The notes under the pieces were generated by a model. That model saw only the letters and a list, made by a program, of their open reading frames with translations. It ran no database searches and was not told the DNA's origin. Positions 17,760-26,355 of a DNA stretch of 64,000 nt are shown piece by piece. Every line of letters starts with the position of its first letter. The first letter of the stretch is position 1. The position numbers were made by a program, and so were the translations under genes. The stretch covers positions 3,782,001 through 3,846,000 of the forward strand of contig NZ_RKQF01000001.1 of NCBI RefSeq assembly GCF_003814875.1, read 5' to 3'. The stretch comes from Streptomyces sp. Ag109_O5-1. GTDB taxonomy: Bacteria > Actinomycetota > Actinomycetes > Streptomycetales > Streptomycetaceae.

Positions 17760-20700
17760 TTAACGGAGCCGCTGGCTGATGACCTTCGACACACCGTCGC
17801 CCTGCATGGACACGCCGTACAGCGCGTCGGCCACCTCCATCGTGCGCTTCTGGTGCGTGATCACGATGAGCTGCGAGGACTCCTGGAGCTCCTGCATGAT
17901 GCGGATCAGCCGCTGCAGGTTGGTGTCGTCCAGGGCCGCCTCGACCTCGTCCATGACGTAGAACGGGCTGGGGCGCGCCTTGAAGATCGACACCAGCATC
18001 GCGACGGCCGTCAGCGAGCGTTCGCCGCCGGACAGCAGGGAGAGCCGCTTGACCTTCTTGCCGGGCGGACGGGCCTCGACGTCCACGCCCGTGGTGAGCA
18101 TGTTGTCGGGGTCGGTCAGGATCAGCCGTCCCTCACCGCCGGGGAAGAGGCGGCTGAAGACGCCCTCGAACTCCCTGGCCGTGTCCCGGAACGCCTCCGT
18201 GAAGACCTGCTCGACCCGCTCGTCGACCTCCTTCACCACCTGAAGCAGGTCGGCGCGGGTCTTCTTCAGGTCCTCCAGCTGCTCGCTGAGGAACTTGTGC
18301 CGCTCCTCGAGGGCCGCGAACTCCTCCAGCGCCAGCGGGTTGACCTTGCCCAGCTGCTGGTAGGCCCGCTCGGCCGCCTTGAGCCGGCGCTCCTGCTCGG
18401 CCCGGTGGAAGGGCTTCGGCTGGTTGCGCGGGTGCTCGGGGTCGTCCGGCAGCACCTCCCCCTCGGCGGGGAGCGAGGGCGGCACGAGCTGTTGGGGGCC
18501 GTACTCGTCGACGAGCCCCGCCGGTTCGACACCGAGCTCCTCCAGCGCCTTCGTCTCCAGCTGCTCTATGCGCAGCCGCTTCTCGGCGCCGAGTACCTCG
18601 CCCCGGTGAACTGAATCCGTGAGTTTGTCGAGTTCCGCCTTGAGGTCGCGGCCGGTGGTGCGGGCCGCGGTCAGCTCCCGCTCGCGCAGCGCCTTCGCGG
18701 CCTCCGCGGCGGCCCGCTCCTGCTCGGCGCGGCCGACGGAGACCTCGACGTGCGCGAGCAGCTGCCGCGCGCCGGAGGCGACGGCCTCGGCGACGGCGGC
18801 CTCGTGGCGCAGCCGGGCCCGCCGTTGTTCGGCACGCGCGCGTGCGTCGCGCTCCGCGCGGGCGGCGCGGTCGAGGGAGTCGGCGCGTCCGGCGAGGCCC
18901 TTGACCCGCTCCTCGTGGGTACGGACCTGGAGGCGGGCCTCCATCTCGGTCTGGCGGGCGTTGGCGCCGTCGGCGGCGAGCCGGTCCCGGGCGGAGGTGT
19001 CCGGTTCCTCCTCGACGGGCATCTCCTCGGCCACGGCCAGCCGCTCGGCGAGGATCTCGACCTCTTCCAGGGCCTTGTCGAGGGCGTCCTGTGCGCGGGC
19101 GGCGGCCGCCGTGGAACGCTCCGCCTCGCCTGCCGCGCCGCGGGCCTGCCCGGCGAGCCGGCCGAGCTGCTGCGCCACCGCCGACTTCTCCCGGTCGGCG
19201 GCCCGGCGCCGCTCCCCCAGTTCCTCGACGAGCGCGGCGCACTCCTTGCGCCGTGCCTGGGCGGTCTGCTGTTCCTCGGCCAGTTCCTCGCAGCGGACGG
19301 CCAGCTCCTCCAGTTCGGCGGCGGCTTCGTCGACCGAGGCCTGGACTTCGAGGAGGCTGGGCGCGCCGGCGGAGCCGCCGTGGGCGAAGTGGGCACCGAG
19401 GAGGTCGCCCTCGGCGGTCACCACGGTGAGGTCGGGGCGGCGGTAGACGAGGTCCTCGGCGTCTTCGAGGGTCTCGGCCACGACGATGTTCCTGAGCAGT
19501 CGTCGCACGGCGGGGATGAGATCGGCGGGGCCGCGGACCAGGTCGGCGGCGAAGGGGTGCCCGTCGGGTGCGGGTCGGTGGGGGCCGGTCGCGCCGTTCC
19601 CCGCGCCCCCATGGGGCACCGATCCGTTCCCGGCGCTGTCCACTGCCGTCGCCGGTCGTCCGTCTGCTGCGGCGCCGTCGTGGCTGGGCGCGCCGTTCCC
19701 CGCGCCCCTTTGGGGCGCTTCAGGCTGGGGCGTCTCGGTGTGCAGCGTCGGGTCGTCCGGGGCTCCGGCCAGGAGGAGGGCCGCTCGGCCTCCGTCCTGC
19801 TTGCGCAGTAGGCGGATCGCGTCTGCTGCCGCGGACGGGGTCGTCACCGCGATGGCGTCCGCCGCCGCGCCGAAGGCTGCCGCCAGGGCCACTTCGTGGC
19901 CTGGGGTCACCGTGAGCAGTTCCGCCGCCGGGCCCAGGAGGCCGGCGAGGCGGTCGCGGGCGCCCAGCAGTATGCCCGTGCCGTCCTTGCGGCGCAGGCC
20001 CAGCGCCAGCGCCTCGTGGCGGGCCTGGGTCGCGGCGCGCCTGCGTTCCGCCGCCGTGACCGCCTCGCGGGCCGCGGTCAGGGCCGTCTCCGCCTCGGCC
20101 AGCTGACGTCTGGCCTGCTCGTGCTGTTCGGCGAGTTCCTCGTCACCGGCGTCGAGGCCGTCGACCTCGGCCTTGAGCGCCTCGTACTCCTCCTGTGCGG
20201 CGACCGCCCGCTCCTGGGCCTCGTCGCGGGCGGCGGCCAGCCGGTCGATCTCTGCCTGGGCGGACGCTGCGCGCGAACGGGCCGCGTTGACCTGGCCGTT
20301 CAGCCGGGCCAGGCTCTCCCGGCGGTCGGCGATGGAGCGGGCCACGTCCTTCAGCCGCCGTTCCTCGACGGCCAGCTCGCGCTCCAGTTCGGCGCGGTGC
20401 GCGACGGTGTCGTCGAGGGCGCGCTCGGCCGCTTCCAGGGCGGCCTCCAGTTCGGCCTCCTGCTCCCGGATGCGGGCGGCCTCGCGCTCCATGTCCTCGG
20501 GGTCGCGGCCGCGCCGCTCCTCGGGGGGTACGGAGGTGGCGCTCTTCACCCGGGCGTCGGCCAGCGAGATCGTGCCGCGGACGCGTTCGGCGAGCTGGGA
20601 GAGCTCGTGCCAGGTCTGCTGGGCGCGCTGCAGGCGCGGGGTGAGCCGCCGTACCTCGTCCTCCAGGAGCGCCTCCCGCTGGAGGGCCTTCTTCAGCTCC

Positions 20701-21479
20701 TGCTCGGCGGCTTCCTTGCGTTCCTTGAGGGCGGCCTCGTCGGCGATCTCGGACTGGAGCGCCTGACGGAGTCGTACGAGGTCGTCGGCCAGCAGCCTCA
20801 GACGCGCATCGCGCAGGTCCGCCTGGATGACGGCGGCTCTGCGGGCGACCGCCGCCTGGCGGCCCAGGGGCTTGAGCTGGCGGCGGAGTTCGTCGGTCAG
20901 GTCCTGTACGCGGGCCAGGTTCGCCTGCATCGCGTCCAGTTTGCGGAGGGCCTTCTCCTTGCGCTTGCGGTGCTTCAGCACGCCCGCGGCCTCTTCGATG
21001 AAGGCGCGGCGGCCCATCGGGTCGGCGTGCAGGACGGAGTCGAGCTGGCCCTGGCCGACGATGACGTGCATCTCGCGGCCGATGCCGGAGTCGGAGAGCA
21101 GGTCCTGGATGTCGAGGAGGCGGCAGGTGTCGCCGTTGATCTGGTACTCGCTGCCGCCGTTGCGGAACATGATCCGCGTGATGGTGACCTCGGCGTACTC
21201 GATGGGCAGGGCGCCGTCGGAGTTGTCGATGGTCAGGGACACCTCGGCGCGGCCCAGTGGGGGACGGCCGGTGGTGCCGGCGAAGATGACGTCCTCCATC
21301 TTGCCGCCGCGCAGCGACTTGGCGCTGTGCTCGCCCATGACCCAGGTGAGCGCGTCGACGACATTGGACTTGCCCGAGCCGTTCGGACCGACGACACACG
21401 TGATCCCCGGCTCGAACCGGAGCGTGGTCGCCGAGGCGAACGACTTGAACCCGCGGAGGGTCAGGGCCTTGAGGTGCAC
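17760..21479 (-). CDS. smc: Chromosome segregation ATPase SMC
   Basis: SMC is the condensin ATPase that organises and segregates the chromosome with ScpA/ScpB. The 1,239 residues show Walker A GPNGSGKSN at about residue 32, two long coiled coils rich in Glu/Arg/Ala, a hinge at about 500-700, signature LLSGGERSLTAVA near 1148 and Walker B FYVMDEVEAALDD near 1178. It is longer than the roughly 1,190 usual in actinobacteria. The excess is a Gly/Ala/Pro/His-rich linker at about residues 578-640 in the hinge, encoded by a GC-rich repeat family otherwise found between genes. Confidence 0.98.
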   Translation of the reverse strand: MHLKALTLRGFKSFASATTLRFEPGITCVVGPNGSGKSNVVDALTWVMGEHSAKSLRGGKMEDVIFAGTTGRPPLGRAEVSLTIDNSDGALPIEYAEVTITRIMFRNGGSEYQINGDTCRLLDIQDLLSDSGIGREMHVIVGQGQLDSVLHADPMGRRAFIEEAAGVLKHRKRKEKALRKLDAMQANLARVQDLTDELRRQLKPLGRQAAVARRAAVIQADLRDARLRLLADDLVRLRQALQSEIADEAALKERKEAAEQELKKALQREALLEDEVRRLTPRLQRAQQTWHELSQLAERVRGTISLADARVKSATSVPPEERRGRDPEDMEREAARIREQEAELEAALEAAERALDDTVAHRAELERELAVEERRLKDVARSIADRRESLARLNGQVNAARSRAASAQAEIDRLAAARDEAQERAVAAQEEYEALKAEVDGLDAGDEELAEQHEQARRQLAEAETALTAAREAVTAAERRRAATQARHEALALGLRRKDGTGILLGARDRLAGLLGPAAELLTVTPGHEVALAAAFGAAADAIAVTTPSAAADAIRLLRKQDGGRAALLLAGAPDDPTLHTETPQPEAPQRGAGNGAPSHDGAAADGRPATAVDSAGNGSVPHGGAGNGATGPHRPAPDGHPFAADLVRGPADLIPAVRRLLRNIVVAETLEDAEDLVYRRPDLTVVTAEGDLLGAHFAHGGSAGAPSLLEVQASVDEAAAELEELAVRCEELAEEQQTAQARRKECAALVEELGERRRAADREKSAVAQQLGRLAGQARGAAGEAERSTAAAARAQDALDKALEEVEILAERLAVAEEMPVEEEPDTSARDRLAADGANARQTEMEARLQVRTHEERVKGLAGRADSLDRAARAERDARARAEQRRARLRHEAAVAEAVASGARQLLAHVEVSVGRAEQERAAAEAAKALRERELTAARTTGRDLKAELDKLTDSVHRGEVLGAEKRLRIEQLETKALEELGVEPAGLVDEYGPQQLVPPSLPAEGEVLPDDPEHPRNQPKPFHRAEQERRLKAAERAYQQLGKVNPLALEEFAALEERHKFLSEQLEDLKKTRADLLQVVKEVDERVEQVFTEAFRDTAREFEGVFSRLFPGGEGRLILTDPDNMLTTGVDVEARPPGKKVKRLSLLSGGERSLTAVAMLVSIFKARPSPFYVMDEVEAALDDTNLQRLIRIMQELQESSQLIVITHQKRTMEVADALYGVSMQGDGVSKVISQRLR
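19589..19720 (+). repeat. Two copies of a GTTCCCCGCGCCCC repeat inside the smc hinge
   Basis: GCGCCGTTCCCCGCGCCCC followed by a short hairpin completion occurs at 19589-19620 (ending ATGGGGCACC) and 19688-19720 (ending TTTGGGGCGC). The same core, as CGGCCCCGCGCCCC...GGGGCGC, lies 3' of recG and ddl. Read as coding on the minus strand it gives the repeated GAGNGA peptides of SMC. Confidence 0.7.
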
Positions 21480-21757
21480 GCCGTCGGACTCTACCTGGCG
21501 CCGCTACCCCACTCCACGAAGCCTCGCAACCCCGCGGTTTCACGCATGAACATGCAGGGCACACCAGACGTTAAAGAGGGTGAAAGGATGCGCGGGGCTA
21601 CAAGCGGATCGGGGCACGGGGACAGCGGGGCTCGGGGCGAGGAAGCAAGGAAGCAAGAAAGAAGGGACGCCGGGGCGTCCCTTGCAAATCTTGACAACTT
21701 AAGCGGTTGAAAGGGCTGCCCAACCGCCGCATGTGCTGTTGTGGAGCGATGCAGCGA

Positions 21758-21961
21758 TCAGGTGAGCGCAGGCTCCGCCTGGTTTGCGTCGATGCTCTCC
21801 ATGATCCTGTCGGGAGAAGCGGCAGCCGTCAGCGCGTCGTTCTCGGCCTGAATCCGCACGAGCTCGGATTCGAGGTCCTGGACACGCTGCTGGAGCCGTC
21901 GCATCTCGGCGAGGAGTCGCGGGTCGGAGCCGCCGACGTAACCGAGAAGCGCCTTTGCCAT
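21758..21961 (-). CDS. Small coiled-coil protein of unknown function
   Basis: The 67-residue product MAKALLGYVGGSDPRLLAEM... has a heptad-like middle (RRLQQRVQDLESELVRIQ) and a short acidic tail. I recall this as a conserved small protein of Streptomyces but know no function. I chose ATG at 21961 with GGAGG about 12 nt upstream; a longer frame from 22057 would run through a tRNA-like stretch. It sits between acyP and smc on the same strand. Confidence 0.7.
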   Translation of the reverse strand: MAKALLGYVGGSDPRLLAEMRRLQQRVQDLESELVRIQAENDALTAAASPDRIMESIDANQAEPALT

Positions 21962-22333
21962 GATGGATGGTCCTCCACACTGAGTGACCGACCGAAGCGG
22001 TGTGGGTCGTGAGGGATTCGCACCCGCGGTGCTTGACACATCCGAGTGTTGCTCCATGCCAAACAGCTAAGGTGCGCGGGGCTTTCAGCGTCTCACCAAA
22101 AAGTTTGACGGTCAACACGATCACGCCCTGTATTGGCGGGCGAACCCTGGCGCGGGCGGCCCTGGACGGGCGGCGCTGCGACTCCTGCGGGGCCCCCAGG
22201 GCGTGGCGATCATCTCTACCTGCGGAGCCTGCCACGACGAGCGGTCCTTGGCAACCACCAGGTCATTTCTGCTCGGGGCACATGCCGGTGGCAGATCACT
22301 CCGCTTCCACCTGCGCGGCTTTACAGAGCGGAG
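21962..22333. other. Intergenic region with tRNA-like remnant
   Basis: This 372-bp gap between acyP and the coiled-coil gene contains, on the minus strand at about 22002-22071, a degenerate tRNA-like stretch. It has a D-arm-like TAGCTGTTTGGCATGGAGCA, a 4-bp ACAC/GTGT stem and a T-arm-like GGGTGCGAATCCC. The acceptor halves do not pair, so it is not a functional tRNA. Nothing else recognisable is present. Confidence 0.4.
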
Positions 22334-22615
22334 TCAGCGGATCACGAAGCCGTCGTAGCCGCCGCGGGGTGTGTCCCAGATCTCGGTGACACCCTCCACA
22401 CACCCGGGCGTGTCATCGCCCTGGAGCCAGCCGAGCAGCCCTTCGCAGCCCTCCCGGGAGCCCTCCGCCACCACCTGGACGCGGCCATCGCCCAGATTGA
22501 GAGCAAAACCACTCAGCCCGCCGATCTCCAGCGCCTTGGCCCGCGTGAACCAGCGAAAACCCACACCTTGCACGTAGCCGCGGACCCAGGCGACCAGTCG
22601 CACATCCTCGCTCAT
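22334..22615 (-). CDS. acyP: Acylphosphatase
   Basis: Acylphosphatase hydrolyses carboxyl-phosphate bonds of small acyl phosphates. The 93 residues contain the phosphate-binding loop GYVQGVGFRWFTR with the catalytic arginine, and the catalytic asparagine in NLGDGRVQVVAEG, both at the usual places. Length is typical. It lies upstream of smc on the same strand, a neighbourhood conserved in actinobacteria. Confidence 0.95.
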   Translation of the reverse strand: MSEDVRLVAWVRGYVQGVGFRWFTRAKALEIGGLSGFALNLGDGRVQVVAEGSREGCEGLLGWLQGDDTPGCVEGVTEIWDTPRGGYDGFVIR

Positions 22616-22705
22616 GAGTGCAACCTAACCGCCCAATGTCACTCGGGGCACCTCCCCCCTCCGCGCTATGGGGTACCGTCCCCACCCAACGAATCTCATA
22701 TGAAA

Positions 22706-22723
22706 CTCACTCGATCGGGTGAG
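22706..22723. promoter_or_regulatory. 18-bp palindrome upstream of the CAP-domain gene
   Basis: CTCACTCGATCGGGTGAG is a palindrome with one mismatched pair, located in the acyP/CAP divergent region about 80 bp before the CAP-protein start. It looks like a dimeric regulator site; which regulator is unknown. Confidence 0.4.
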
Positions 22724-22804
22724 TCAGGTTGACCAGAAGGAGTCATTGGCCACATCGGCCCCTGGTCGACCGCGACCGCGAGGACGAGGGAAGAAGGCAA
22801 GGAC

Positions 22805-23932
22805 ATGGGACGCCACCGACGCTCCGCCGCCGGCCGCGCCGCCACGAGCCGCGCCACGGGGGTCACGGAGAACGACGGCTCGTACACGAACGGCCATGAC
22901 CCGCAGGACTCGTACGCAGGCCTCCCCTACGGCACGGGCACGGCGGCCTACCTGCGCCAGGAGGAGTACGCCGACACCAACGCGCGCAGCTCGGCCTACC
23001 TGTTCGCGACCGAGGACGACTACGCCCGCTTCATGGACACCGCCGCCTTCCCCTCCGAGGAGTTCGCCCCGGCCGGCGACTCCCCCGCGGACGGCGGGCG
23101 CCGGCGCCGGAAGAAGGGCGGGCGGCCGATGGCCACGGGGCTGCTCGGGGTCTCGGCGGCCGTCGCCATCGGCACGGTCGCGGTGGCCACCGGTCTGGTG
23201 CCGGGCCTGGAGAACTACAAACTCGGCGGCACCACGGGCACCACGGGCGGCGAGACGGTGCAGGCCGACGGCACGCCCGGCAACACGGCCGCCGAGCAGG
23301 GCGGCACCTCCGGCAGCGCCGAGAGCCGGGACACCTCCGGTACCTCGACCAGCCGGGACTCCCATCGCGCCGGTTCGCCGACGGCGTCCGCGCCCGCCTC
23401 CGCGTCCACCTCCGCGTCGCCCGCCCCGACGAAGACGGCGACCGAGAAGCCGACGCCCAGCGCCACGCCGTCCACGAAGACGCCGACGGCCTCGCCCTCC
23501 AAGGCGGCCACCAAGGCGCCGGTGAAGACCGCCGCCCCGGCCGCCGTGTCCGAGGCGGCCGCGGCCGAGGCCGAGGTGCTGAAGCTGGTGAACGAGGAGC
23601 GGGCCAAGGTCGGCTGCAGCGCGCTGTCGGCGAACTCCTCGCTGACCGACCTGGCCGAAGGGTTCAGCGCGGACATGGCCGCTCGGAACTTCTTCGACCA
23701 CACCGACCCGGACGGCAAGACGCCGTGGGACCGGGCCGCGGCCGCCGGCATATCCAACCTCGGCGGCGAGAACATAGCCCGCGGCCAGGCCACCGCCGCC
23801 GCCGTCATGGACGCCTGGATGAACAGCGAGGGCCACCGCGCCAACATCCTGAACTGCGACTTCAAGACCCTCGGGGTCGGGGTGCACTTCGGGTCGGGCG
23901 GGCCGTGGTGGACGCAGGACTTCGGGTACTGA
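22805..23932 (+). CDS. Membrane-anchored extracellular CAP-domain protein
   Basis: The 375-residue protein has an N-terminal cytoplasmic part of about 108 residues ending in RRRRKKGGR, one membrane helix (ATGLLGVSAAVAIGTVAVATGL), a long Ser/Thr/Pro/Ala-rich linker, and a C-terminal CAP (SCP/PR-1) domain from about residue 255. Domain hallmarks are NEERAKVGCSAL, HTDPDGKTPWDR, GENIARG and SEGHRANILN. It is probably a type II membrane protein with the CAP domain outside. Bacterial CAP proteins have few known functions. Confidence 0.88.
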   Translation: MGRHRRSAAGRAATSRATGVTENDGSYTNGHDPQDSYAGLPYGTGTAAYLRQEEYADTNARSSAYLFATEDDYARFMDTAAFPSEEFAPAGDSPADGGRRRRKKGGRPMATGLLGVSAAVAIGTVAVATGLVPGLENYKLGGTTGTTGGETVQADGTPGNTAAEQGGTSGSAESRDTSGTSTSRDSHRAGSPTASAPASASTSASPAPTKTATEKPTPSATPSTKTPTASPSKAATKAPVKTAAPAAVSEAAAAEAEVLKLVNEERAKVGCSALSANSSLTDLAEGFSADMAARNFFDHTDPDGKTPWDRAAAAGISNLGGENIARGQATAAAVMDAWMNSEGHRANILNCDFKTLGVGVHFGSGGPWWTQDFGY

Positions 23933-23943
23933 CCAAAGAGGCT

Positions 23944-23981
23944 GCGCTAACCGGCAGTTAGCGCACCCTGTCGGTTAGCGC
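23944..23981 (+). promoter_or_regulatory. GTTAGCGC triple half-site operator of the HxlR gene
   Basis: GCGCTAAC (23944-23951) and GTTAGCGC (23957-23964) form a perfect 8-bp inverted repeat with a 5-bp spacer. A third GTTAGCGC follows at 23974-23981, ending 22 bp before the regulator ATG. This is consistent with autoregulation by the winged-helix protein. Confidence 0.65.
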
Positions 23982-24003
23982 CGTGCTCCCGTAGGCTTGA
24001 CGC

Positions 24004-24405
24004 ATGACCATCACCCAGGACCGCGCGGAGGAGCTGCCCCCTCCGTACGACGCCTTCGCCCGGGCCTGTCCCTCGCGCACCACCCTCGAACATGTCATGG
24101 GCCGCTGGGGCGGACTCACCCTGAGCGCGCTGCACGAGGGGTCGTTCCGGTTCAACGAGCTGCGCCGGCGTGTGGACGGCGTCAGCGAGAAGATGCTCTC
24201 CCAGACCCTCCAGGCGCTGGAGCGCGACGGCCTGGTGCACCGTGAGGCACAGCCGACCAACCCGCCCCGCGTCGACTACGAGCTCACCCCGCTCGGCCGC
24301 GAGGTCGCCGACCGCCTGCTGTCCGTCGTGCACTTCGTGGAGAGCCGGATGGACGAGGTGCTGGCCGCCCGCGAGCGTTACGACGAGACCCGCGGCGCCC
24401 GCTGA
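24004..24405 (+). CDS. HxlR-family winged-helix transcriptional regulator
   Basis: The 133-residue protein is an HxlR/MarR-like regulator. It has the conserved cysteine in ARACPSRTTLEHVMGRWG, then SFRFNELRRRVDGVSEKMLSQTLQALERDGLVHR, the recognition-helix and wing pattern of the family. Members often sense redox or reactive electrophiles through the N-terminal cysteine. There is little ribosome-site signal before the ATG. The 3' end overlaps the convergent mutM by 28 bp. Its usual divergent target gene is absent; only the CAP gene lies upstream, on the same strand. Confidence 0.88.
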   Translation: MTITQDRAEELPPPYDAFARACPSRTTLEHVMGRWGGLTLSALHEGSFRFNELRRRVDGVSEKMLSQTLQALERDGLVHREAQPTNPPRVDYELTPLGREVADRLLSVVHFVESRMDEVLAARERYDETRGAR

Positions 24406-25238
24406 CACTTCGGGCAGAAGTAGCTGGACCGGTTCATCCAGGGCCGCCTGCGCATCGGCGTACCGCACCGCCGGCAGGGCAGCCCCTCCCTCCCGTACGC
24501 GTCCAGCGAGCGGTCGAAGTACCCCGACTCGCCGTTGACGTTGACGTACAGGCTGTCGAAGCTGGTGCCGCCGACGGCCAGGGCCGCGTTCATCACGTCC
24601 CTGACATGGCCGAGGAGTTCGGCGGTGCGCGGGCGGGTGAAGCCGGAGGTCGGACGTTCGTAGTGGAGGCGGGCGCGCCAAAGGGCCTCGTCCGCGTAGA
24701 TGTTGCCGACTCCGCTGATCAGCGACTGGTCCAGCAGCGCCCTCTTGATGGTGGACCGCTTCCGGCGCAGCGCCTGGTGGAAGGCCTCGTCGTCGAACAG
24801 CGGGTCGAGGGGGTCACGGGCGATGTGCGCGATGACGTCCGGCAGTCCGTCGGGGGTGTTGTCGTGCAGCGACAGTCCGCCAAAGGTGCGCTGGTCGACG
24901 AAGCGCAGTTCGGTGTCGACCTCGTCCGCGAATCTGACGCGGATCCGCAGGTGCTTCTCGTCCGGTGCCGCGGGCGGCTGCACCAGCAGCTGACCGCTCA
25001 TGCCGAGGTGGGCGAGGATCGACTGGTCGGTGTCCTCCAGCGGTAGCCACAGGTACTTGCCGCGCCGGCTCGGGGTGCCGATGCGGTGGCCCTTGAGGCG
25101 GTGCGCGAAGTCGTCGGCGCCGGCCACGTGCCGTCGTACCGCACGCGGGTGCAGGACCTCGGCCTCGGCCACGACGCGATGGGCGACCCACCGCTCCAGG
25201 CCGCGTCGTACGACCTCTACCTCGGGCAATTCAGGCAT
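24378..25238 (-). CDS. mutM: Formamidopyrimidine-DNA glycosylase MutM (Fpg)
   Basis: MutM removes 8-oxoguanine and other oxidised purines from DNA and nicks the abasic site. The 286-residue protein starts MPELPEVEVVRRGLE, with the catalytic N-terminal proline and glutamate. It retains the lysine in GRRGKYLWLPL-like context (SRRGKYLWLPL), the helix-two-turn-helix GVGNIYADEALW, and a C-terminal zinc finger (CRRCGTPM ... CPKCQ). It lies just downstream of rnc, behind a terminator-like hairpin. Confidence 0.97.
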   Translation of the reverse strand: MPELPEVEVVRRGLERWVAHRVVAEAEVLHPRAVRRHVAGADDFAHRLKGHRIGTPSRRGKYLWLPLEDTDQSILAHLGMSGQLLVQPPAAPDEKHLRIRVRFADEVDTELRFVDQRTFGGLSLHDNTPDGLPDVIAHIARDPLDPLFDDEAFHQALRRKRSTIKRALLDQSLISGVGNIYADEALWRARLHYERPTSGFTRPRTAELLGHVRDVMNAALAVGGTSFDSLYVNVNGESGYFDRSLDAYGREGLPCRRCGTPMRRRPWMNRSSYFCPKCQRAPRVSS

Positions 25239-25267
25239 CGGGGCTCCCGTGCAGGACCGTGGAAGGT

Positions 25268-25306
25268 CCGAGCGCCCGCCTCCGTGGAACGGTGGCGGGC
25301 GCTCGG
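25268..25306 (-). terminator. Terminator hairpin after rnc
   Basis: CCGAGCGCCCGCC (25268-25280) pairs with GGCGGGCGCTCGG (25294-25306), and an inner CCGT/ACGG stem closes most of the loop. It sits between rnc and mutM on the same strand, so mutM probably has its own promoter or depends on read-through. Confidence 0.65.
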
Positions 25307-25319
25307 GCTGCGCTGTTCG

Positions 25320-26159
25320 TCAGGCGGAGGCGGCGGACGACGGACCGTCGTCCTCCTCGGCCTCGGCCTCGGCCGCCTGCTCGGCTGCCGCTGCCTTGGC
25401 ACGCTCGTCCGCCGCGGCGCGGATGGCGCGCCATGCGGACTCGGCGGCTTGCTGTTCCGCCTCCTTCTTGCTGCGGCCGGTGCCGGTGCCGTACGAGACG
25501 CCTCCGACGCGGGCGGCAGCAGTGAAGGTCTTCTCGTGGTCGGGGCCGGTCTCCGTGACCAGGTACTCGGGCACGCCGAGGCCCTCCGTCGCGGTGAGCT
25601 CCTGGAGACTGGTCTTCCAGTCCAGGCCGGCTCCGAGGTTCGAGGACTTCTCGATCAGCGGGTCGAAGAGCCGGTGCACCAGCTCGGACGCCGAATCGAG
25701 GCCCTGGTCGAGATAGACCGCGCCGATCACCGCTTCCAGGGTGTCGGCGAGGATGGACGCCTTGTCCCGGCCGCCCGTGCCCTCTTCACCGCGGCCGAGC
25801 CGGATGAAGGAGCCCAGGTCGAGACCGCGACCCACTTCCGCGAGCGCACGCGAGTTCACCACCGCCGCACGGAGCTTGGCCAGCTGGCCCTCCGGCAGGT
25901 CGGGGTGGGTGTTGTACAGCGTGTCCGTGACGACGAGGCCGAGGACGGAGTCACCGAGGAACTCCAGCCGCTCGTTCGTCGGCAGACCGCCGTTCTCGTA
26001 CGCGTAGGAACGGTGGGTCAGTGCACGCACCAGAAGGGCGGACTCGAGCTTGTAGCCGAGCCGCCCTTCCAGAAGCGTGTGGGACGAGGCCGTGCTGTCC
26101 GCCTTCTTCTTGGCGGACGGGTCCGTCTTGGGCTCTTCGCCCTTCTTTGGACTGGACAC
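25320..26159 (-). CDS. rnc: Ribonuclease III
   Basis: RNase III cleaves double-stranded RNA in rRNA maturation and mRNA decay; in S. coelicolor this gene (absB) also controls antibiotic synthesis. The 279 residues include the signature NERLEFLGDSVLGL near residue 66, the catalytic helix with DTLEAVIGAVYLD near 130, a dsRNA-binding domain from DWKTSLQELT near 182 and an Ala/Glu-rich tail. I chose GTG at 26159 (VSSPKKGEE) because GGTGAGAGG lies just upstream; GTG at 26171 is an alternative. It is last in yceD-rpmF-rnc. Confidence 0.95.
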   Translation of the reverse strand: MSSPKKGEEPKTDPSAKKKADSTASSHTLLEGRLGYKLESALLVRALTHRSYAYENGGLPTNERLEFLGDSVLGLVVTDTLYNTHPDLPEGQLAKLRAAVVNSRALAEVGRGLDLGSFIRLGRGEEGTGGRDKASILADTLEAVIGAVYLDQGLDSASELVHRLFDPLIEKSSNLGAGLDWKTSLQELTATEGLGVPEYLVTETGPDHEKTFTAAARVGGVSYGTGTGRSKKEAEQQAAESAWRAIRAAADERAKAAAAEQAAEAEAEEDDGPSSAASA

Positions 26160-26179
26160 AGTGCCTCTCACCTGGCCGC

Positions 26180-26353
26180 TCAGACTTCGAGGACCTGGCG
26201 CTTGTTGTAGGTGCCGCAAGACGGGCACGCGATGTGCTGCTGCTTGGGCTCGTGGCAGCGCTCGCACGCAACCAGGGTGGGGACCGCAGCCTTCCACTGC
26301 GACCGGCGGTGGCGCGTGTTGCTGCGCGACATCTTCCGCTTCGGAACAGCCAC
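26180..26353 (-). CDS. rpmF: 50S ribosomal protein L32
   Basis: This 57-residue protein begins MAVPKRKMSRSNTRHRR, the diagnostic start of L32, and has the zinc-binding pattern CERC ... CPSC typical of the Cys-containing (zinc) form. It starts with GTG, 2 bp past the stop of yceD, and ends about 20 bp before rnc. The yceD-rpmF order is conserved across bacteria. Confidence 0.97.
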   Translation of the reverse strand: MAVPKRKMSRSNTRHRRSQWKAAVPTLVACERCHEPKQQHIACPSCGTYNKRQVLEV

Positions 26354-26355
26354 GG

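Noticed and set aside
22002..22071. Functional tRNA gene
   Set aside because: No acceptor stem can be formed, the T-loop lacks TTC and the anticodon stem has only four pairs. Kept only as a possible relic.
22719..23525. Alternative upstream frame overlapping the CAP-domain gene
   Set aside because: It has an AAGGAG near its start but becomes a Pro/Arg-only translation opposite in phase to the clear CAP domain.
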